From: Mycobacterium deserti
GTDB lineage: Bacteria; Actinomycetota; Actinomycetes; Mycobacteriales; Mycobacteriaceae
Length of the DNA: 64,000 nucleotides
Direction: 5' to 3'
Assembly (NCBI RefSeq): GCF_025345615.1
Contig: NZ_JAODWD010000002.1
Coordinates: 62,001 to 126,000, forward strand
The number at the start of each line of letters is the position of its first letter. The first letter of the stretch is position 1. A program made the translations under genes and the position numbers. The notes below the pieces were generated by a model, which saw nothing but the letters and a program-made list of their open reading frames with translations, was not told the origin of the DNA and searched no databases. Below are positions 29,836-40,507 of this stretch, one piece after another.

Positions 29836-31316
29836 GATCGCGCTCCCATCCCGATGCGAATGTTTTTCACCTGCAGGAACTCCTGTAATCCCTCGGCGCC
29901 GCCGGTGCGGCCGAAGCCGCTCTGCTTGTAACCGCCGTACGGTCCCTGCGGCGCGATGTCGCTGAACGTGTTGATCCAGACCGAGCCGGCTTCGAGACGC
30001 CGGGCGACGCTGTGGGCCCGGTTGAGGTCACGGGTGTGCACGAAGGCGTTCAGCCCGTAGGACGTGTCGTTGGCCAGGCGCACGGCGTCCGCCGCGTCGC
30101 CGAATCTGATGACGGACACGACCGGTCCGAACGTCTCCGTGCGAGCCAGCTCGGAGGTGTTGTCGACGTCGCCAAAAACTGTCGGTTCGATGTAGTAACC
30201 GGCGGCGAGGTCACCGCTGATGCGCCGTCCTCCCGTCAGCAGGCTGCCGGCTCGCGCGCGGACGGCCGCATCGACCGTGCTGAGGATGCGGTGCGCAGCG
30301 GCATCGCTGACGACAGGACCGAAAACCACTGCGGGATCGAACGGGTCGCCAATCTCGGCCGAGGTGACGACGGCGAGGAACTTCTCGACGAAGGCGTCGT
30401 ACACCCTGTCCTGCACCAGGATGCGGCTGGCACACGCGCAGCTTTGCCCGGACTGCATGAGCGGCCCTTGATGGGCCGACAGCATCGCTGCGGCATCGAG
30501 GTCGGCGTCGGCGAAGATGACGCTGGCCGACTTGCCGCCCAACTCGGCGACAACAGGAGTCAGATTACTCGCGGCCGCCTGCAGCACCCTGCGCGCGGTG
30601 TCGCCGCCCCCGGTGAAATGGATCTTGCGGACGCCCGGGTGCCGCACCAGTGCGTCGCCGCCCTCTGGGCCGGCGGGCACGACGTTGACAAGCCCGCGCG
30701 GAAGACCCGCTTGCAGACACAGTTCGCCGAACCGCAGCGAGGCCAGCGGCGCAAGCTCAGAAGGCTTGAAGACAACGGCGTTTCCCGCGGCGAGCGCCGG
30801 AGCGATGCACGATCCTGCGACGGCCAGCGCACCGTTCCACGGTGCGATGACGCCGACGACACCGTACGGATCACGTTCGACGAGGTTGATGTCGAAGGAA
30901 CCGTCGACTGGTGTGCTCGAACCCAGCGGCTTGTCGACGTATCCCGCGAAATGGCGCAGAAACCGTTCCAGCAGAAGGGCAGTGCCTGCGAACGAGACCG
31001 GTACCGCGTAGTCGTGGACGTTCAGCGCGGCGAGTTCGTCGAGATGCGCACCGACGACATCGGCCAGATTGATGAGCAGATCACGCCGCCGATCGACCGT
31101 CAGCGCCGTCCACTCCCGGTGGGCATCCCAGGCGGAGGCGACAGCAAGGTCGATCTCCGGCTTGCCTGCCAGCGTGACGGCCGCGTTGGGCCGGCCGGTC
31201 GCGGGGAAGATGTGGGTGTGGTGCGGCAGCGAGGAGGCGGTGATGCGGTCACCGCCAACCAGCAGGCCGTGCACCTGGTCCGGCGTGACGGGCTGGGCAA
31301 CGGATGCGCCGATCAC
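29832..31316 (-). CDS. aldehyde dehydrogenase, NAD(P)-dependent
   Basis: 494 residues from a GTG at 31316 that overlaps the preceding stop by 4 bp and has GGAGG at 31324-31328; an ATG at 31343 is the alternative. Cofactor site APWNGALAV; VAELGGKSASV holds the general-base Glu and GQSCACASR the catalytic Cys; ETFGPVVSV and KQSGFGRTGG are further family landmarks. It would oxidise the aldehyde made by the SDRs to an acid. Co-transcribed with P450 and CMD-like genes. Confidence 0.93.
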   Translation of the reverse strand: MIGASVAQPVTPDQVHGLLVGGDRITASSLPHHTHIFPATGRPNAAVTLAGKPEIDLAVASAWDAHREWTALTVDRRRDLLINLADVVGAHLDELAALNVHDYAVPVSFAGTALLLERFLRHFAGYVDKPLGSSTPVDGSFDINLVERDPYGVVGVIAPWNGALAVAGSCIAPALAAGNAVVFKPSELAPLASLRFGELCLQAGLPRGLVNVVPAGPEGGDALVRHPGVRKIHFTGGGDTARRVLQAAASNLTPVVAELGGKSASVIFADADLDAAAMLSAHQGPLMQSGQSCACASRILVQDRVYDAFVEKFLAVVTSAEIGDPFDPAVVFGPVVSDAAAHRILSTVDAAVRARAGSLLTGGRRISGDLAAGYYIEPTVFGDVDNTSELARTETFGPVVSVIRFGDAADAVRLANDTSYGLNAFVHTRDLNRAHSVARRLEAGSVWINTFSDIAPQGPYGGYKQSGFGRTGGAEGLQEFLQVKNIRIGMGARS

Positions 31317-32119
31317 GAGACCGCCTCCGCCTCGGCTGCCCATTCCCCGGTGACGCGACGCTTCTGCTCGTCGATGACCTGGTTCAGATGAGCAGCCTTC
31401 GGCCAGCCATAGTAGGCGGCGAAATGCAATGCCAATTCATCCATTTCGTCGAACGACACATCGCGACTCTTGAGGGCCGCGTAAACGTGGCTCAGGATCG
31501 GGATCGGCGCGTCCTGAAAGGCGACGCACGCCACGGTCACCAGTCGCCGTTCCTTCATCCCGAGCCCCGGGCGCAGCCACATCTCGCCGAAGACGAAGTT
31601 GAGGATGCCCGCGCCGGAATACGGGTTGTCCCGGATCGGCGCGAACGGGATGCAGTTGATCTCCCGGAACGCCTGCTCGCCGACCGACAGCCGCGCCTCG
31701 GGGTCGCTGGGCGTGGTCAGCGGAAGAAGTGGCTCCGGCACCGGGACCTCCTGTCCCCGCTCGCGATGGATGCGTTCCCACTGTTCATCGACGGCGATGT
31801 TGAAGCGCGACGCCTTGGGCCATCCGCCGTAGACCGCGAAATGTAGTACTGTCTCGCGCATTTCGACGATCGTCAGATCACCGCTATTGAGTGCGGCATA
31901 CACATGGTCGCGCAGAGGCCCTTCGGCGTCGGCGGCCGCGACACAGGGCAACGTCACGAAGCGTCGGTCCCGCCGGCTCAGTCCGGGGCGCCGCCACACC
32001 TCGGCGAAAACGAAGTCGAGCATCGTCGTTGCGGCGGTGACGTCGTCGGGGGCCGAGAACGTCATCACTTCGGCGAAACTGCGCCGACTCAACTCGTGCC
32101 GTTCGGTATCTGAGGTCAT
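31313..32119 (-). CDS. duplicated carboxymuconolactone-decarboxylase-like protein
   Basis: 268 residues from an ATG at 32119 (a GTG one codon earlier is possible). Two CMD/AhpD-like units are visible. The first runs from about 25 to 110 (RPGLSRRDRRFVTLPCVAAA, then ALHFAVYGGWPKA in variant form). The second runs from about 155 to 245 (RPGLGMKERRLVTVACVAFQ, ELALHFAAYYGWPKAAHLNQ). The AhpD C-x2-C redox pair is lacking; each unit keeps one Cys, so peroxidase activity is doubtful. A lactone-opening or scaffold role in the catabolic pathway is possible. Lies 27 bp after the second SDR gene. Confidence 0.8.
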   Translation of the reverse strand: MTSDTERHELSRRSFAEVMTFSAPDDVTAATTMLDFVFAEVWRRPGLSRRDRRFVTLPCVAAADAEGPLRDHVYAALNSGDLTIVEMRETVLHFAVYGGWPKASRFNIAVDEQWERIHRERGQEVPVPEPLLPLTTPSDPEARLSVGEQAFREINCIPFAPIRDNPYSGAGILNFVFGEMWLRPGLGMKERRLVTVACVAFQDAPIPILSHVYAALKSRDVSFDEMDELALHFAAYYGWPKAAHLNQVIDEQKRRVTGEWAAEAEAVS

Positions 32120-32146
32120 CACATCGTTTCTTTCGTCGACTGCGCA

Positions 32147-32944
32147 CTAGCGCAGGGTGACGCCGGCATCGACCTTGAACTCGAGTCCGGTCACGTACCG
32201 CGATTCGTCGGACGCCAGGAAGAGCACGGCGTTGCTGACGTCGATGGCGTCGGCCATCACGATGGGCAGCGCGTTGAGGAAGATCGGCACGAGGTCGGGC
32301 CGCGAGTCGCCGAGCAGACCATGCAGCGACTCCGGTTGCATGCCCGTCGGCACACCGGTGGGGTGCACGGTGTTCACCCGCACGTTCTGTGCCGCCAGCT
32401 CATTGGCCAGGGCTCGGCTGAGTCCGACGACTCCGTGCTTCGACGCGGTGTAAGGCAGATGCAACGGCGTGCCCTTCAGGCCCGCCGCGGAGCTGATCAG
32501 GATCAGACTGCCGCCGTGATCGACCAGATGTGGCAAAGCGGCCGCGCACGTGTTCCAGCTGCCGATCAGGTTCACGTCGACGACGGTTCGCCACTGTGCG
32601 GAAGTCGTTGTGTCCCAGGTTCCGACGGTCAGCACACCGGCATTGGCAACCGCCGCGTCCAGACCCCCCAGCTCTGTCACACCGGCGTCAACGGCGGCGG
32701 CCAAGGCGGACGCATCGCGCACATCCACCACGTGGGTCGTTACACGGCGGTTGTGTTTCTCGACCAGCCGAGCGGTTTCCTCCAGGTCTTCTCGCGACGC
32801 CAACGGATACTCCACCTCGGGCAGCGACTCACAGATGTCGACGAGGATGAGGTCGGCGCCTTCTTCGGCGAGGCGGACGGCATGGCTGCGGCCCATTCCC
32901 CGTGCGGCCCCCGTGACCAGCACGCGTTTACCGGCGACCCTCAT
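32147..32944 (-). CDS. mycofactocin-type SDR oxidoreductase (second copy)
   Basis: 265 residues from an ATG at 32944 that overlaps the previous stop by 4 bp. TGAARGMGRSHAVRLAEEGA is the dinucleotide motif. It is followed by the extra segment PLASREDLEETARLVEKHNR that marks the mycofactocin-coupled SDR group, whose NAD stays bound and is re-oxidised by mycofactocin. YTASKHGVVG holds the Tyr/Lys pair. Oxidises an alcohol to aldehyde or ketone. The two SDRs are clearly different genes, not a recent duplication. Confidence 0.88.
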   Translation of the reverse strand: MRVAGKRVLVTGAARGMGRSHAVRLAEEGADLILVDICESLPEVEYPLASREDLEETARLVEKHNRRVTTHVVDVRDASALAAAVDAGVTELGGLDAAVANAGVLTVGTWDTTTSAQWRTVVDVNLIGSWNTCAAALPHLVDHGGSLILISSAAGLKGTPLHLPYTASKHGVVGLSRALANELAAQNVRVNTVHPTGVPTGMQPESLHGLLGDSRPDLVPIFLNALPIVMADAIDVSNAVLFLASDESRYVTGLEFKVDAGVTLR

Positions 32945-33771
32945 AGCTTGTTGCAGAAACCTGCGTCGACGGGGAACGTCACGCCGGTGACGTACTTGGC
33001 CTCGTCGGAGACCAGGTAGGCGATCGCGGCACTGATGTCTTCTGGCTCGAGCAGGTTGACGGGCATGGGGTTCTGCAGGTGTGGGCCGTCGCCGGGGTAG
33101 TTCTCGAGGAACTCGGTCATGGCCGGGTTGACGGCCATCATGGTGTTCACCGCGGTGGGGTGGACCGTGTTGACGCGAATGTTGGCGGGGGCAAGAGCAT
33201 TGGCCAATGTGCGCATGAGCCCGACGATTCCGTGCTTGGAGGCCGCATAGCCCAAACCCCCACCCTGCATGCCGCCGAACCCCTTCAGCCCGGCAGTAGA
33301 GCTGGTGAAGATGATCACGCCGCCGCGGTTGCCCGCGAGCAGGTGTGGGATCGCCGCCCACGCAGTGTGGTACGCGCCGTCGAGATTGACACCGATGGCC
33401 GCCTTCCACTGCTCGAGCTCTTCGTCGACGGTCAGCTCGCGAAACGCGACGGGCGCGATGCCCGCGTTCGCCAAGACGATGTCGAGGCGACCGAACTGCT
33501 CCACGCCGGCGTCGAGGGCGGACTTCACCTGGCGGAAGTCGCGCACATCGGCGACCGACGCGGCGATCTTGCCGCCCTGGGCTTCGACCAGTGCCACCGT
33601 CTCGTCGAGGTCGTCACGCGTCGCCATCGCGTAGTGGTTCGCCGGGATGTCGACGCCGATGTCGACGCCGATGATGCTCGCCCCTTCGCGGGCGAGGCGT
33701 AACGCGTGGCTTCGTCCCTGACCTCGTGCGACACCGGTGATGAAGGCGACTCTGCCGTCGAGCTGACCCAC
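32941..33771 (-). CDS. mycofactocin-type SDR oxidoreductase (first copy)
   Basis: 276 residues from a GTG at 33771 with AGGAG a few bases upstream; the longer frame to 33894 crosses the tetR operators and is rejected. TGVARGQGRSHALRLAREGA, the insertion YAMATRDDLDETVALVEAQG, NAGIAP, and the YAASK Tyr/Lys pair place it in the mycofactocin-coupled SDR group. First gene of the minus-strand catabolic operon and divergent from tetR, so directly controlled by the operators at 33814-33854. Confidence 0.88.
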   Translation of the reverse strand: MGQLDGRVAFITGVARGQGRSHALRLAREGASIIGVDIGVDIPANHYAMATRDDLDETVALVEAQGGKIAASVADVRDFRQVKSALDAGVEQFGRLDIVLANAGIAPVAFRELTVDEELEQWKAAIGVNLDGAYHTAWAAIPHLLAGNRGGVIIFTSSTAGLKGFGGMQGGGLGYAASKHGIVGLMRTLANALAPANIRVNTVHPTAVNTMMAVNPAMTEFLENYPGDGPHLQNPMPVNLLEPEDISAAIAYLVSDEAKYVTGVTFPVDAGFCNKL

Positions 33772-33813
33772 GAAACTCCTGCTTTCCTCGATGCTCGGCC
33801 CGGTTAGTCCGCC

Positions 33814-33854
33814 GGTAACCGCGTTACTGAGGCGGTACAGTAACATGGTTACTG
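33814..33854. promoter_or_regulatory. TetR-family operators: nested GTTAC palindromes
   Basis: Three related elements are packed in 41 bp: GGTAACC (33814-33820); GTTACTG/CAGTAAC with an 8-bp gap (33823-33844); and CAGTAACATGGTTACTG, a perfect 17-bp palindrome (33838-33854). The centre of the last is the tetR start codon at 33845. They lie between tetR and the divergent SDR operon, so binding would repress both and could also block tetR translation initiation at the DNA level. Confidence 0.8.
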
Positions 33855-34486
33855 TGCCGGCGAAAGCAGCTTCACCCGATGGAACGAGGGCCAACGCGGC
33901 GGCCGGTCAGGCAGCCGATCCCATCCTCGAGACCGTCGTCGAGTTGCTCGACACCCAAGGCGACGAGGCCGTTGCGCTGCGTGAGGTGGCGCGGCGGGCT
34001 CGGGTTTCACTGGCGACGATCTACAAGCGGTACGCAACGCGCGACGAACTGATCGTCGCCGCCCTCGAGTGGTGGATGGAAACCAACAGGTACGCGGGCC
34101 TGTCGGTGCCCGCCGACGGTGACGGTTCGCTGTACGCCCGCCTGATGCAGGTGCTGCGGACCATCTTCGAACCCTGGGAGCAGCACCCTCTGATGCTTCG
34201 GTGCTACTTTCGCGCACGAACAGGCCCCGGGGGCGAAAGACTGATACAGCGAGGCATCGACGCCGTCGTCCCGATCGTCAGAGCCATTCTCACCGAGGTG
34301 GATTCGGCCTTCGCCGAAGATCTCGAGCTGATCTTGACCGGAGTGATCTACGGATTTCTCGGCCGCTTCGCCGACGGCGAGATCGAGGTGACCGAGATCG
34401 TCCCGGCGATCGAGCGCGCAGTGTTTCGGCTGACGGCGGCCTACGAGCGAGAGCACCGCCACAACGAGCCGAAGGGCCGAAAGTGA
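33845..34486 (+). CDS. TetR-family transcriptional regulator
   Basis: 213 residues from the ATG at 33845 at the centre of a palindrome (a GTG three codons later is an alternative). Helix-turn-helix at about 22-65: ILETVVELLDTQGDEAVALR, EVARRARVSLATIYKRYATR. The ligand domain follows, with WWMETNRYAGL and a C-terminal dimer helix. It is divergent from the catabolic operon and is its probable repressor, with an alcohol, acid or CoA ester intermediate as inducer. Ends 88 bp before a strong terminator shared with groEL1. Confidence 0.9.
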   Translation: MVTVPAKAASPDGTRANAAAGQAADPILETVVELLDTQGDEAVALREVARRARVSLATIYKRYATRDELIVAALEWWMETNRYAGLSVPADGDGSLYARLMQVLRTIFEPWEQHPLMLRCYFRARTGPGGERLIQRGIDAVVPIVRAILTEVDSAFAEDLELILTGVIYGFLGRFADGEIEVTEIVPAIERAVFRLTAAYEREHRHNEPKGRK

Positions 34487-34574
34487 ATCCGCACAACAAT
34501 TTTGGCGGCTACCGCCCGGACCGCCCGTGCCGGGGCTGACGTCGCGATGCGAGCCCGGCTGTCCTGGCCTAGCG

Positions 34575-34617
34575 AAAACGAAACACCCCCGGCGGTTTCG
34601 CCGGGGGTGTTCGTTTT
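34575..34617. terminator. strong bidirectional intrinsic terminator between tetR and groEL1
   Basis: A 19-bp stem (ACACCCCCGGCG paired with CGCCGGGGGTGT, extended by AACGAA/TTCGTT on the outside, with one bulged A) closes a GTTT loop. T-rich runs on each strand (TTCGTTTTC and the mirror side) make it suitable for ending both convergent transcripts. Confidence 0.88.
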
Positions 34618-34625
34618 CAATTCAC

Positions 34626-36628
<2,003 letters not shown>

Positions 36629-36761
36629 GATGGAGCCCTCCACTAGTTCGGGTGTCGATCCGGGGGTTTCCGGATGTCTCAATTACCAGGTGTTCGGCAT
36701 ACCGTCCGTGCCCTCGCGTCGTCGTCGCGGGTGCCGGCGCAGGGGGTTGGGCGTCTGCCAC

Positions 36762-36788
36762 CTAGCACTCTATACATGAGAGTGCTAG
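36762..36788 (-). promoter_or_regulatory. CIRCE operator (HrcA site) of groES-groEL1
   Basis: CTAGCACTC, nine bases, GAGTGCTAG: a perfect inverted repeat differing from the CIRCE consensus (TTAGCACTC-N9-GAGTGCTAA) only at the outermost base of each arm. On the minus strand TTGAGT (36790-36795) and TATAGA (36769-36774) could be the promoter hexamers, with the operator across them, though the 15-bp spacer is short. A further CACTC copy overlaps the right arm. Confidence 0.92.
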
Positions 36789-36813
36789 CACTCAAGGTCG
36801 CCCCTCGACAAGA

Positions 36814-37836
36814 TCACGTGACCTGTCCCTGCACCACCGGCAGCCCGGGATCGCTCGCGGCATCCAGCGGCGACGGCGCCGCGCCCGCAGCGATCAGGTG
36901 GGCCGCGAACGACGCGATCATCGCGCCGTTGTCCGTGCACAGCCGCGGCCGCGGGATCCGCAGGGTCAGCCCGTTGGCCGCGCACCGCTCGTCGGCCAGC
37001 TCGCGGAGCCGGGAGTTGGCGGCCACCCCACCTGCGATCAACAGGGTCGACACCTCCAACTGCTGACAGGCGGCCACGGCCTTCTTGGTCAACACGTCGG
37101 CGACCGCCTCCTGAAAGCCGGCCGCGACGTCGGCCTGTCGCGAATCAGGGTGGCTCTCGACATAACGTGCAACCGCCGTCTTGAGCCCGGAGAAGCTGAA
37201 CGCATACGGGTCGTCGCGCGGGCCGGACATGCCGCGCGGAAAGACAATCGCGTCGCGATCCCCCTCGCGGGCCAGGTCGTCGAGCACCTTCCCGCCCGGA
37301 TAGCCGAGACCCAGCAGCCGCGCGACCTTGTCGTAGGCCTCCCCCGCGGCATCGTCGACGGTGCTGCCGAGTTCGACGATCGGTTCGCCCAGCGACCGCA
37401 CGTGCAGCAGGTTGGTGTGCCCGCCGGACACCAGCAGCCCGACACTCTCGGGCAGCGGGCCATGGTCGTAGACGTCGGCGGCCAGATGACCACCGAGGTG
37501 GTTGACGCCGTAGAACGGCACCTGCCAAGCAGCCGAATACGCTTTGGCCGCAGCGACTCCCACCAGCAACGCCCCCGCGAGTCCCGGTCCGATCGTGGCG
37601 GCGACCACGTCGGGCTTGTCGACACCGGCCGCTTCGAGAGCCCGGCGCATCGTCGGCCCCAACGCCTCGAGGTGCGCGCGTGATGCGATCTCGGGGACGA
37701 CGCCGCCGAACCGCGCGTGCTCGTCGACGCTGGAGGCCACCTCGTCGGCCAACAGGCGCACGGCGCCGTCGGCGCTCAGTTCGGCGATGCCGACGCCGGT
37801 TTCGTCGCAGGAGCTCTCGATGGCCAGAATGATCAT
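36814..37836 (-). CDS. tsaD: TsaD, tRNA N6-threonylcarbamoyladenosine transferase
   Basis: 340 residues from an ATG at 37836 that overlaps the rimI stop by 4 bp. Kae1/Qri7 family: [15 protein letters not shown] at the start, metal-binding His residues in ASRAHLEAL and [19 protein letters not shown] and the C-terminal CTDNGAMIA. Transfers threonylcarbamoyl from the AMP intermediate to A37 of ANN-decoding tRNAs, together with TsaB and TsaE. The 5' extension of the open frame is antisense noise. Confidence 0.95.
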   Translation of the reverse strand: MIILAIESSCDETGVGIAELSADGAVRLLADEVASSVDEHARFGGVVPEIASRAHLEALGPTMRRALEAAGVDKPDVVAATIGPGLAGALLVGVAAAKAYSAAWQVPFYGVNHLGGHLAADVYDHGPLPESVGLLVSGGHTNLLHVRSLGEPIVELGSTVDDAAGEAYDKVARLLGLGYPGGKVLDDLAREGDRDAIVFPRGMSGPRDDPYAFSFSGLKTAVARYVESHPDSRQADVAAGFQEAVADVLTKKAVAACQQLEVSTLLIAGGVAANSRLRELADERCAANGLTLRIPRPRLCTDNGAMIASFAAHLIAAGAAPSPLDAASDPGLPVVQGQVT

Positions 37837-38324
37837 GACGGGTCCCGCCGCATCGTATACGCGTCCGCGCCGCTGGCGCGGTAGTAGCGTTTCCGCAGTC
37901 CGACGTTGACGAAGCCGAAGCTCTCGTACAGCGCGATCGCCGCCTCGTTGTCGGTGCGGACCTCGAGGAAAACCGCTCCGCCCGAGGCGTATTCGAGCAG
38001 GCTGGCGACCATGCGTCTGCCGATCCCCCGGCCCTGGTAGGCCGGGTCGACGCCGACGGTGTGGATCTCGTATTCGTAGGGACGCGTGCGTCCGAGCCGG
38101 GCGATTCCCGCGTACCCGACGAGTTTGTCGACCGCCGGCTGAGCCGGCGATTCGATTCTGGCGCGCGCGGCCACGTAGTGGATGTGCTTGGCGGCGAGCT
38201 CGGCCAGAAACGCCCGCTCCGGCCACGGGTCGTCGCCCTCGAACAGCTGGGCCTCCAGCTCGGCGCACCGAGCCGCGTCGTGACGCGTCAGCTTGCCGTA
38301 AACCACCTCCGCCGAGCCGGTCAT
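37833..38324 (-). CDS. rimI: RimI, ribosomal protein S18-alanine N-acetyltransferase
   Basis: 163 residues from an ATG at 38324 overlapping the tsaB stop by 4 bp. GNAT fold: [20 protein letters not shown] is the acetyl-CoA site, and [35 protein letters not shown] are the C-terminal landmarks of RimI. Acetylates protein N-termini, including ribosomal S18 in E. coli. The gene order tsaE-tsaB-rimI-tsaD is widely conserved in Actinobacteria. Confidence 0.93.
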   Translation of the reverse strand: MTGSAEVVYGKLTRHDAARCAELEAQLFEGDDPWPERAFLAELAAKHIHYVAARARIESPAQPAVDKLVGYAGIARLGRTRPYEYEIHTVGVDPAYQGRGIGRRMVASLLEYASGGAVFLEVRTDNEAAIALYESFGFVNVGLRKRYYRASGADAYTMRRDPS

Positions 38325-38932
38325 CGCGTCGGCACCGACGGCTTGGCATCGGGACGGCGCAGATACAGCGGGACCAGCGGCGCCGGGTTCGCGGACCAAT
38401 CGTCAACGGCGCGCACCAGTCCGGCGACGGTCGGATACACGGGCGGCCGTGTGAGTGCATCCACCGCCCCGGGCACATCGGCCGGTGCGTTGACGGCCGG
38501 GCCGTCGATCCGGACACCGTCGCGGTAGCGCGCCCAGTAGACCTCGCGGCGACGGGCATCGGTCACCACCAGCGCGTCGCCGTCGGTGTCGATGCCGATC
38601 CCGTCGAGGCTGCACACTCCGTGCACAGGGACGCCGAGCGCGTGCCCGAACGCCGCCGCGCTGGCCATGCCCACCCGCAACCCGGTGAACGGGCCGGGGC
38701 CGCATCCGACGACGACAGCGCCGAGGTCGCCGACTGCGATCGAGGCGTCGGCCAAGGCGCCGACCACGTTGGGCGTGAGCTGTTCGGCGTGCGCGCGGGC
38801 GTCGACGGTGACCCGCTCGGCGAGCACCTCGAAACCTTCGACGCGCACGACGCCGGCGGTGACAGCGGGTGTCGCCGTGTCGATGGCCAGCACGAGGGTT
38901 CCGTGTCCTCCTGCCGTGCGCGACCCGCTCAC
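38321..38932 (-). CDS. tsaB: TsaB, tRNA t6A synthesis dimerisation protein
   Basis: 203 residues from a GTG at 38932 that overlaps the tsaE stop by 4 bp (ATGs 10 and 18 bp upstream are possible). [16 protein letters not shown] is the ASKHA-type start, followed by RAHAEQLTP and [20 protein letters not shown], the family signature. It resembles TsaD but lacks its metal site and acts as its partner in the t6A complex. Confidence 0.93.
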   Translation of the reverse strand: MSGSRTAGGHGTLVLAIDTATPAVTAGVVRVEGFEVLAERVTVDARAHAEQLTPNVVGALADASIAVGDLGAVVVGCGPGPFTGLRVGMASAAAFGHALGVPVHGVCSLDGIGIDTDGDALVVTDARRREVYWARYRDGVRIDGPAVNAPADVPGAVDALTRPPVYPTVAGLVRAVDDWSANPAPLVPLYLRRPDAKPSVPTR

Positions 38933-39396
38933 GGCCCGCTCCATTCCCATACGGCGGTGCGCACGTCGGTGTCGCGGGCGCGTTCGAGCCGCACGTCGAG
39001 GTGGCTGTCGGAGAGCCGCTCGGCCAGGCCCTCGCCCCACTCGACGACCACGACCGCGTCTTCGAGGTCGGTGTCGAGATCGAGTGAGTCCAGTTCGGCG
39101 AGGAGGTCGACCGACGCGCTGTCGAGTAGGCGATACAGGTCGACGTGAATCATCGTCGGCGCGGCCGGGCGTCGCGGACGATGCACGCGGGCCAGCACGA
39201 ACGTCGGAGAGATCACCGGGCCCTCGACATCCATCGCCTGCGCGATTCCCTTGGCCAACACCGTCTTTCCTGCGCCCAGCGGACCGGACAGCACCACCAC
39301 GTCCCCGGCTCGGAGGTCTTTGCCGAGCCGGGCGCCGAGCGCGATCGTGTCATCGGCGGTCACCAGTTCCGCCGTACCGCCGCGGCGGTCAACCAC
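38929..39396 (-). CDS. tsaE: TsaE, ATPase of the t6A tRNA-modification complex
   Basis: 155 residues from a GTG at 39396, which overlaps the end of the hydrolase gene by 8 bp; the ATG at 39471 would run far into that gene and is less likely. GPLGAGKTVLAKGIA is the Walker A loop, SPTFVLARV the family switch motif, HVDLYRL and VVEWGEG the Walker B-like acidic parts. Drives product release in the TsaBDE complex. Confidence 0.92.
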   Translation of the reverse strand: MVDRRGGTAELVTADDTIALGARLGKDLRAGDVVVLSGPLGAGKTVLAKGIAQAMDVEGPVISPTFVLARVHRPRRPAAPTMIHVDLYRLLDSASVDLLAELDSLDLDTDLEDAVVVVEWGEGLAERLSDSHLDVRLERARDTDVRTAVWEWSGP

Positions 39397-40507
39397 GGCG
39401 GACCCGTTCGCGCACGCGCCGGGTGAGCGCGACGAGTTTGGACGGGGTGGCGCGCTCGACGAACTGCACAAGGGCGTCGTCGACGACTTCGGGTTGCTCG
39501 AGCTGCACGAGATGTCCTGCGCCGGGAACGATCACCAACTCCGCCTTGGGCAGCGCGGCAGCCATGGCTTGCGAGTACTCCTTGGACGTCAGCAGGTCTC
39601 GGTCGCGACAGACGATAAGCGTCGGCACCTTCTTGAGTGTCTCGAGACCCGCCGTCTCGTCATGCACCTCGAGCGCGTGCAGGAACTCCACCAGAGTCGC
39701 GATGGGCGTGCCGTGCATCATCTCCTCCGAGAACGCGACCACGCTCGGGCTGATCTTCTCGTCGCCGTAGGACGCCGCGCGCAGGATCGGCGCGATGACC
39801 GACTTCGCCGCGCCGCGGGTGCGGTGCACGGTTTTGGGTGCGTACCGCACGGCGAAGCGCGCCGCCTCCAGCGCCGGGTTCCGCAGGACCTCGCCCAGCG
39901 GGGACCGCGAAATCCCCTCGGCCGCAGACGCGATGAGCGCTGCGCCGACGATCCGCGTCGGATATTGCTGCGGATACTGCCGGGCGTGCGACAGCACGGT
40001 CATGCCGCCCATCGAGTGCCCCACCAACACCACTGGGCCTTTCGGCGCCATCACGGCGAGTACCGACTCGAGATCCTGGCCCAACTGGGTCACGGTGTAC
40101 GTCGCCGCCGGCGCCTCGCCCGACTGACCGTGCCCACGCTGGTCGTAGAACACCATGCGGACCTGGTCGCCCCACTGATCGGTGAGCCTCGCCCTCTGAA
40201 AGTGAAAGGCGCCCATGCGAAGACAGAAGCCGTGGGCGAACACGACGGTCAGGGGTGCGTCCTGGGGGCCGACTTCGCGGACGGCCAGTGGCACTCCGTC
40301 CGCCGTGGTGACGACGTAACTGCGGTCGGCGTCGAGAAGTTCGAAGTCCTCGTCCCGGTAGGGGTCGTCGATCGTCACGCGACGGCGCATCGACCGCGCG
40401 ACGGAGACGCCTGCCGCGGCGCCGACCGCGGTCAGGCCCGCAAGTCCTGCGAGCCAGCCTGCCCTCGACCCGCGCCCGCGCGCGGCGACGATATCGTTGT
40501 CACTCAA
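39389..40507 (-). CDS. alpha/beta hydrolase with N-terminal membrane anchor
   Basis: 372 residues. Residues 15-38 ([21 protein letters not shown]) form one hydrophobic helix, so the enzyme is probably membrane-tethered. The hydrolase core has [10 protein letters not shown] (oxyanion region), [10 protein letters not shown], the nucleophile elbow GHSMGGMTV, and a late GAGHLVQLE histidine. Substrate unknown. It is inserted tightly between alr and tsaE: its ATG overlaps the alr stop by 4 bp and its end overlaps tsaE by 8 bp. Confidence 0.88.
   Translation of the reverse strand: MSDNDIVAARGRGSRAGWLAGLAGLTAVGAAAGVSVARSMRRRVTIDDPYRDEDFELLDADRSYVVTTADGVPLAVREVGPQDAPLTVVFAHGFCLRMGAFHFQRARLTDQWGDQVRMVFYDQRGHGQSGEAPAATYTVTQLGQDLESVLAVMAPKGPVVLVGHSMGGMTVLSHARQYPQQYPTRIVGAALIASAAEGISRSPLGEVLRNPALEAARFAVRYAPKTVHRTRGAAKSVIAPILRAASYGDEKISPSVVAFSEEMMHGTPIATLVEFLHALEVHDETAGLETLKKVPTLIVCRDRDLLTSKEYSQAMAAALPKAELVIVPGAGHLVQLEQPEVVDDALVQFVERATPSKLVALTRRVRERVRRG

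Noticed and set aside
36784..36794. Possible second CIRCE arm (GCTAGCACTC)
   Set aside because: It overlaps the right arm of the first element and lacks a partner arm at nine-base spacing.
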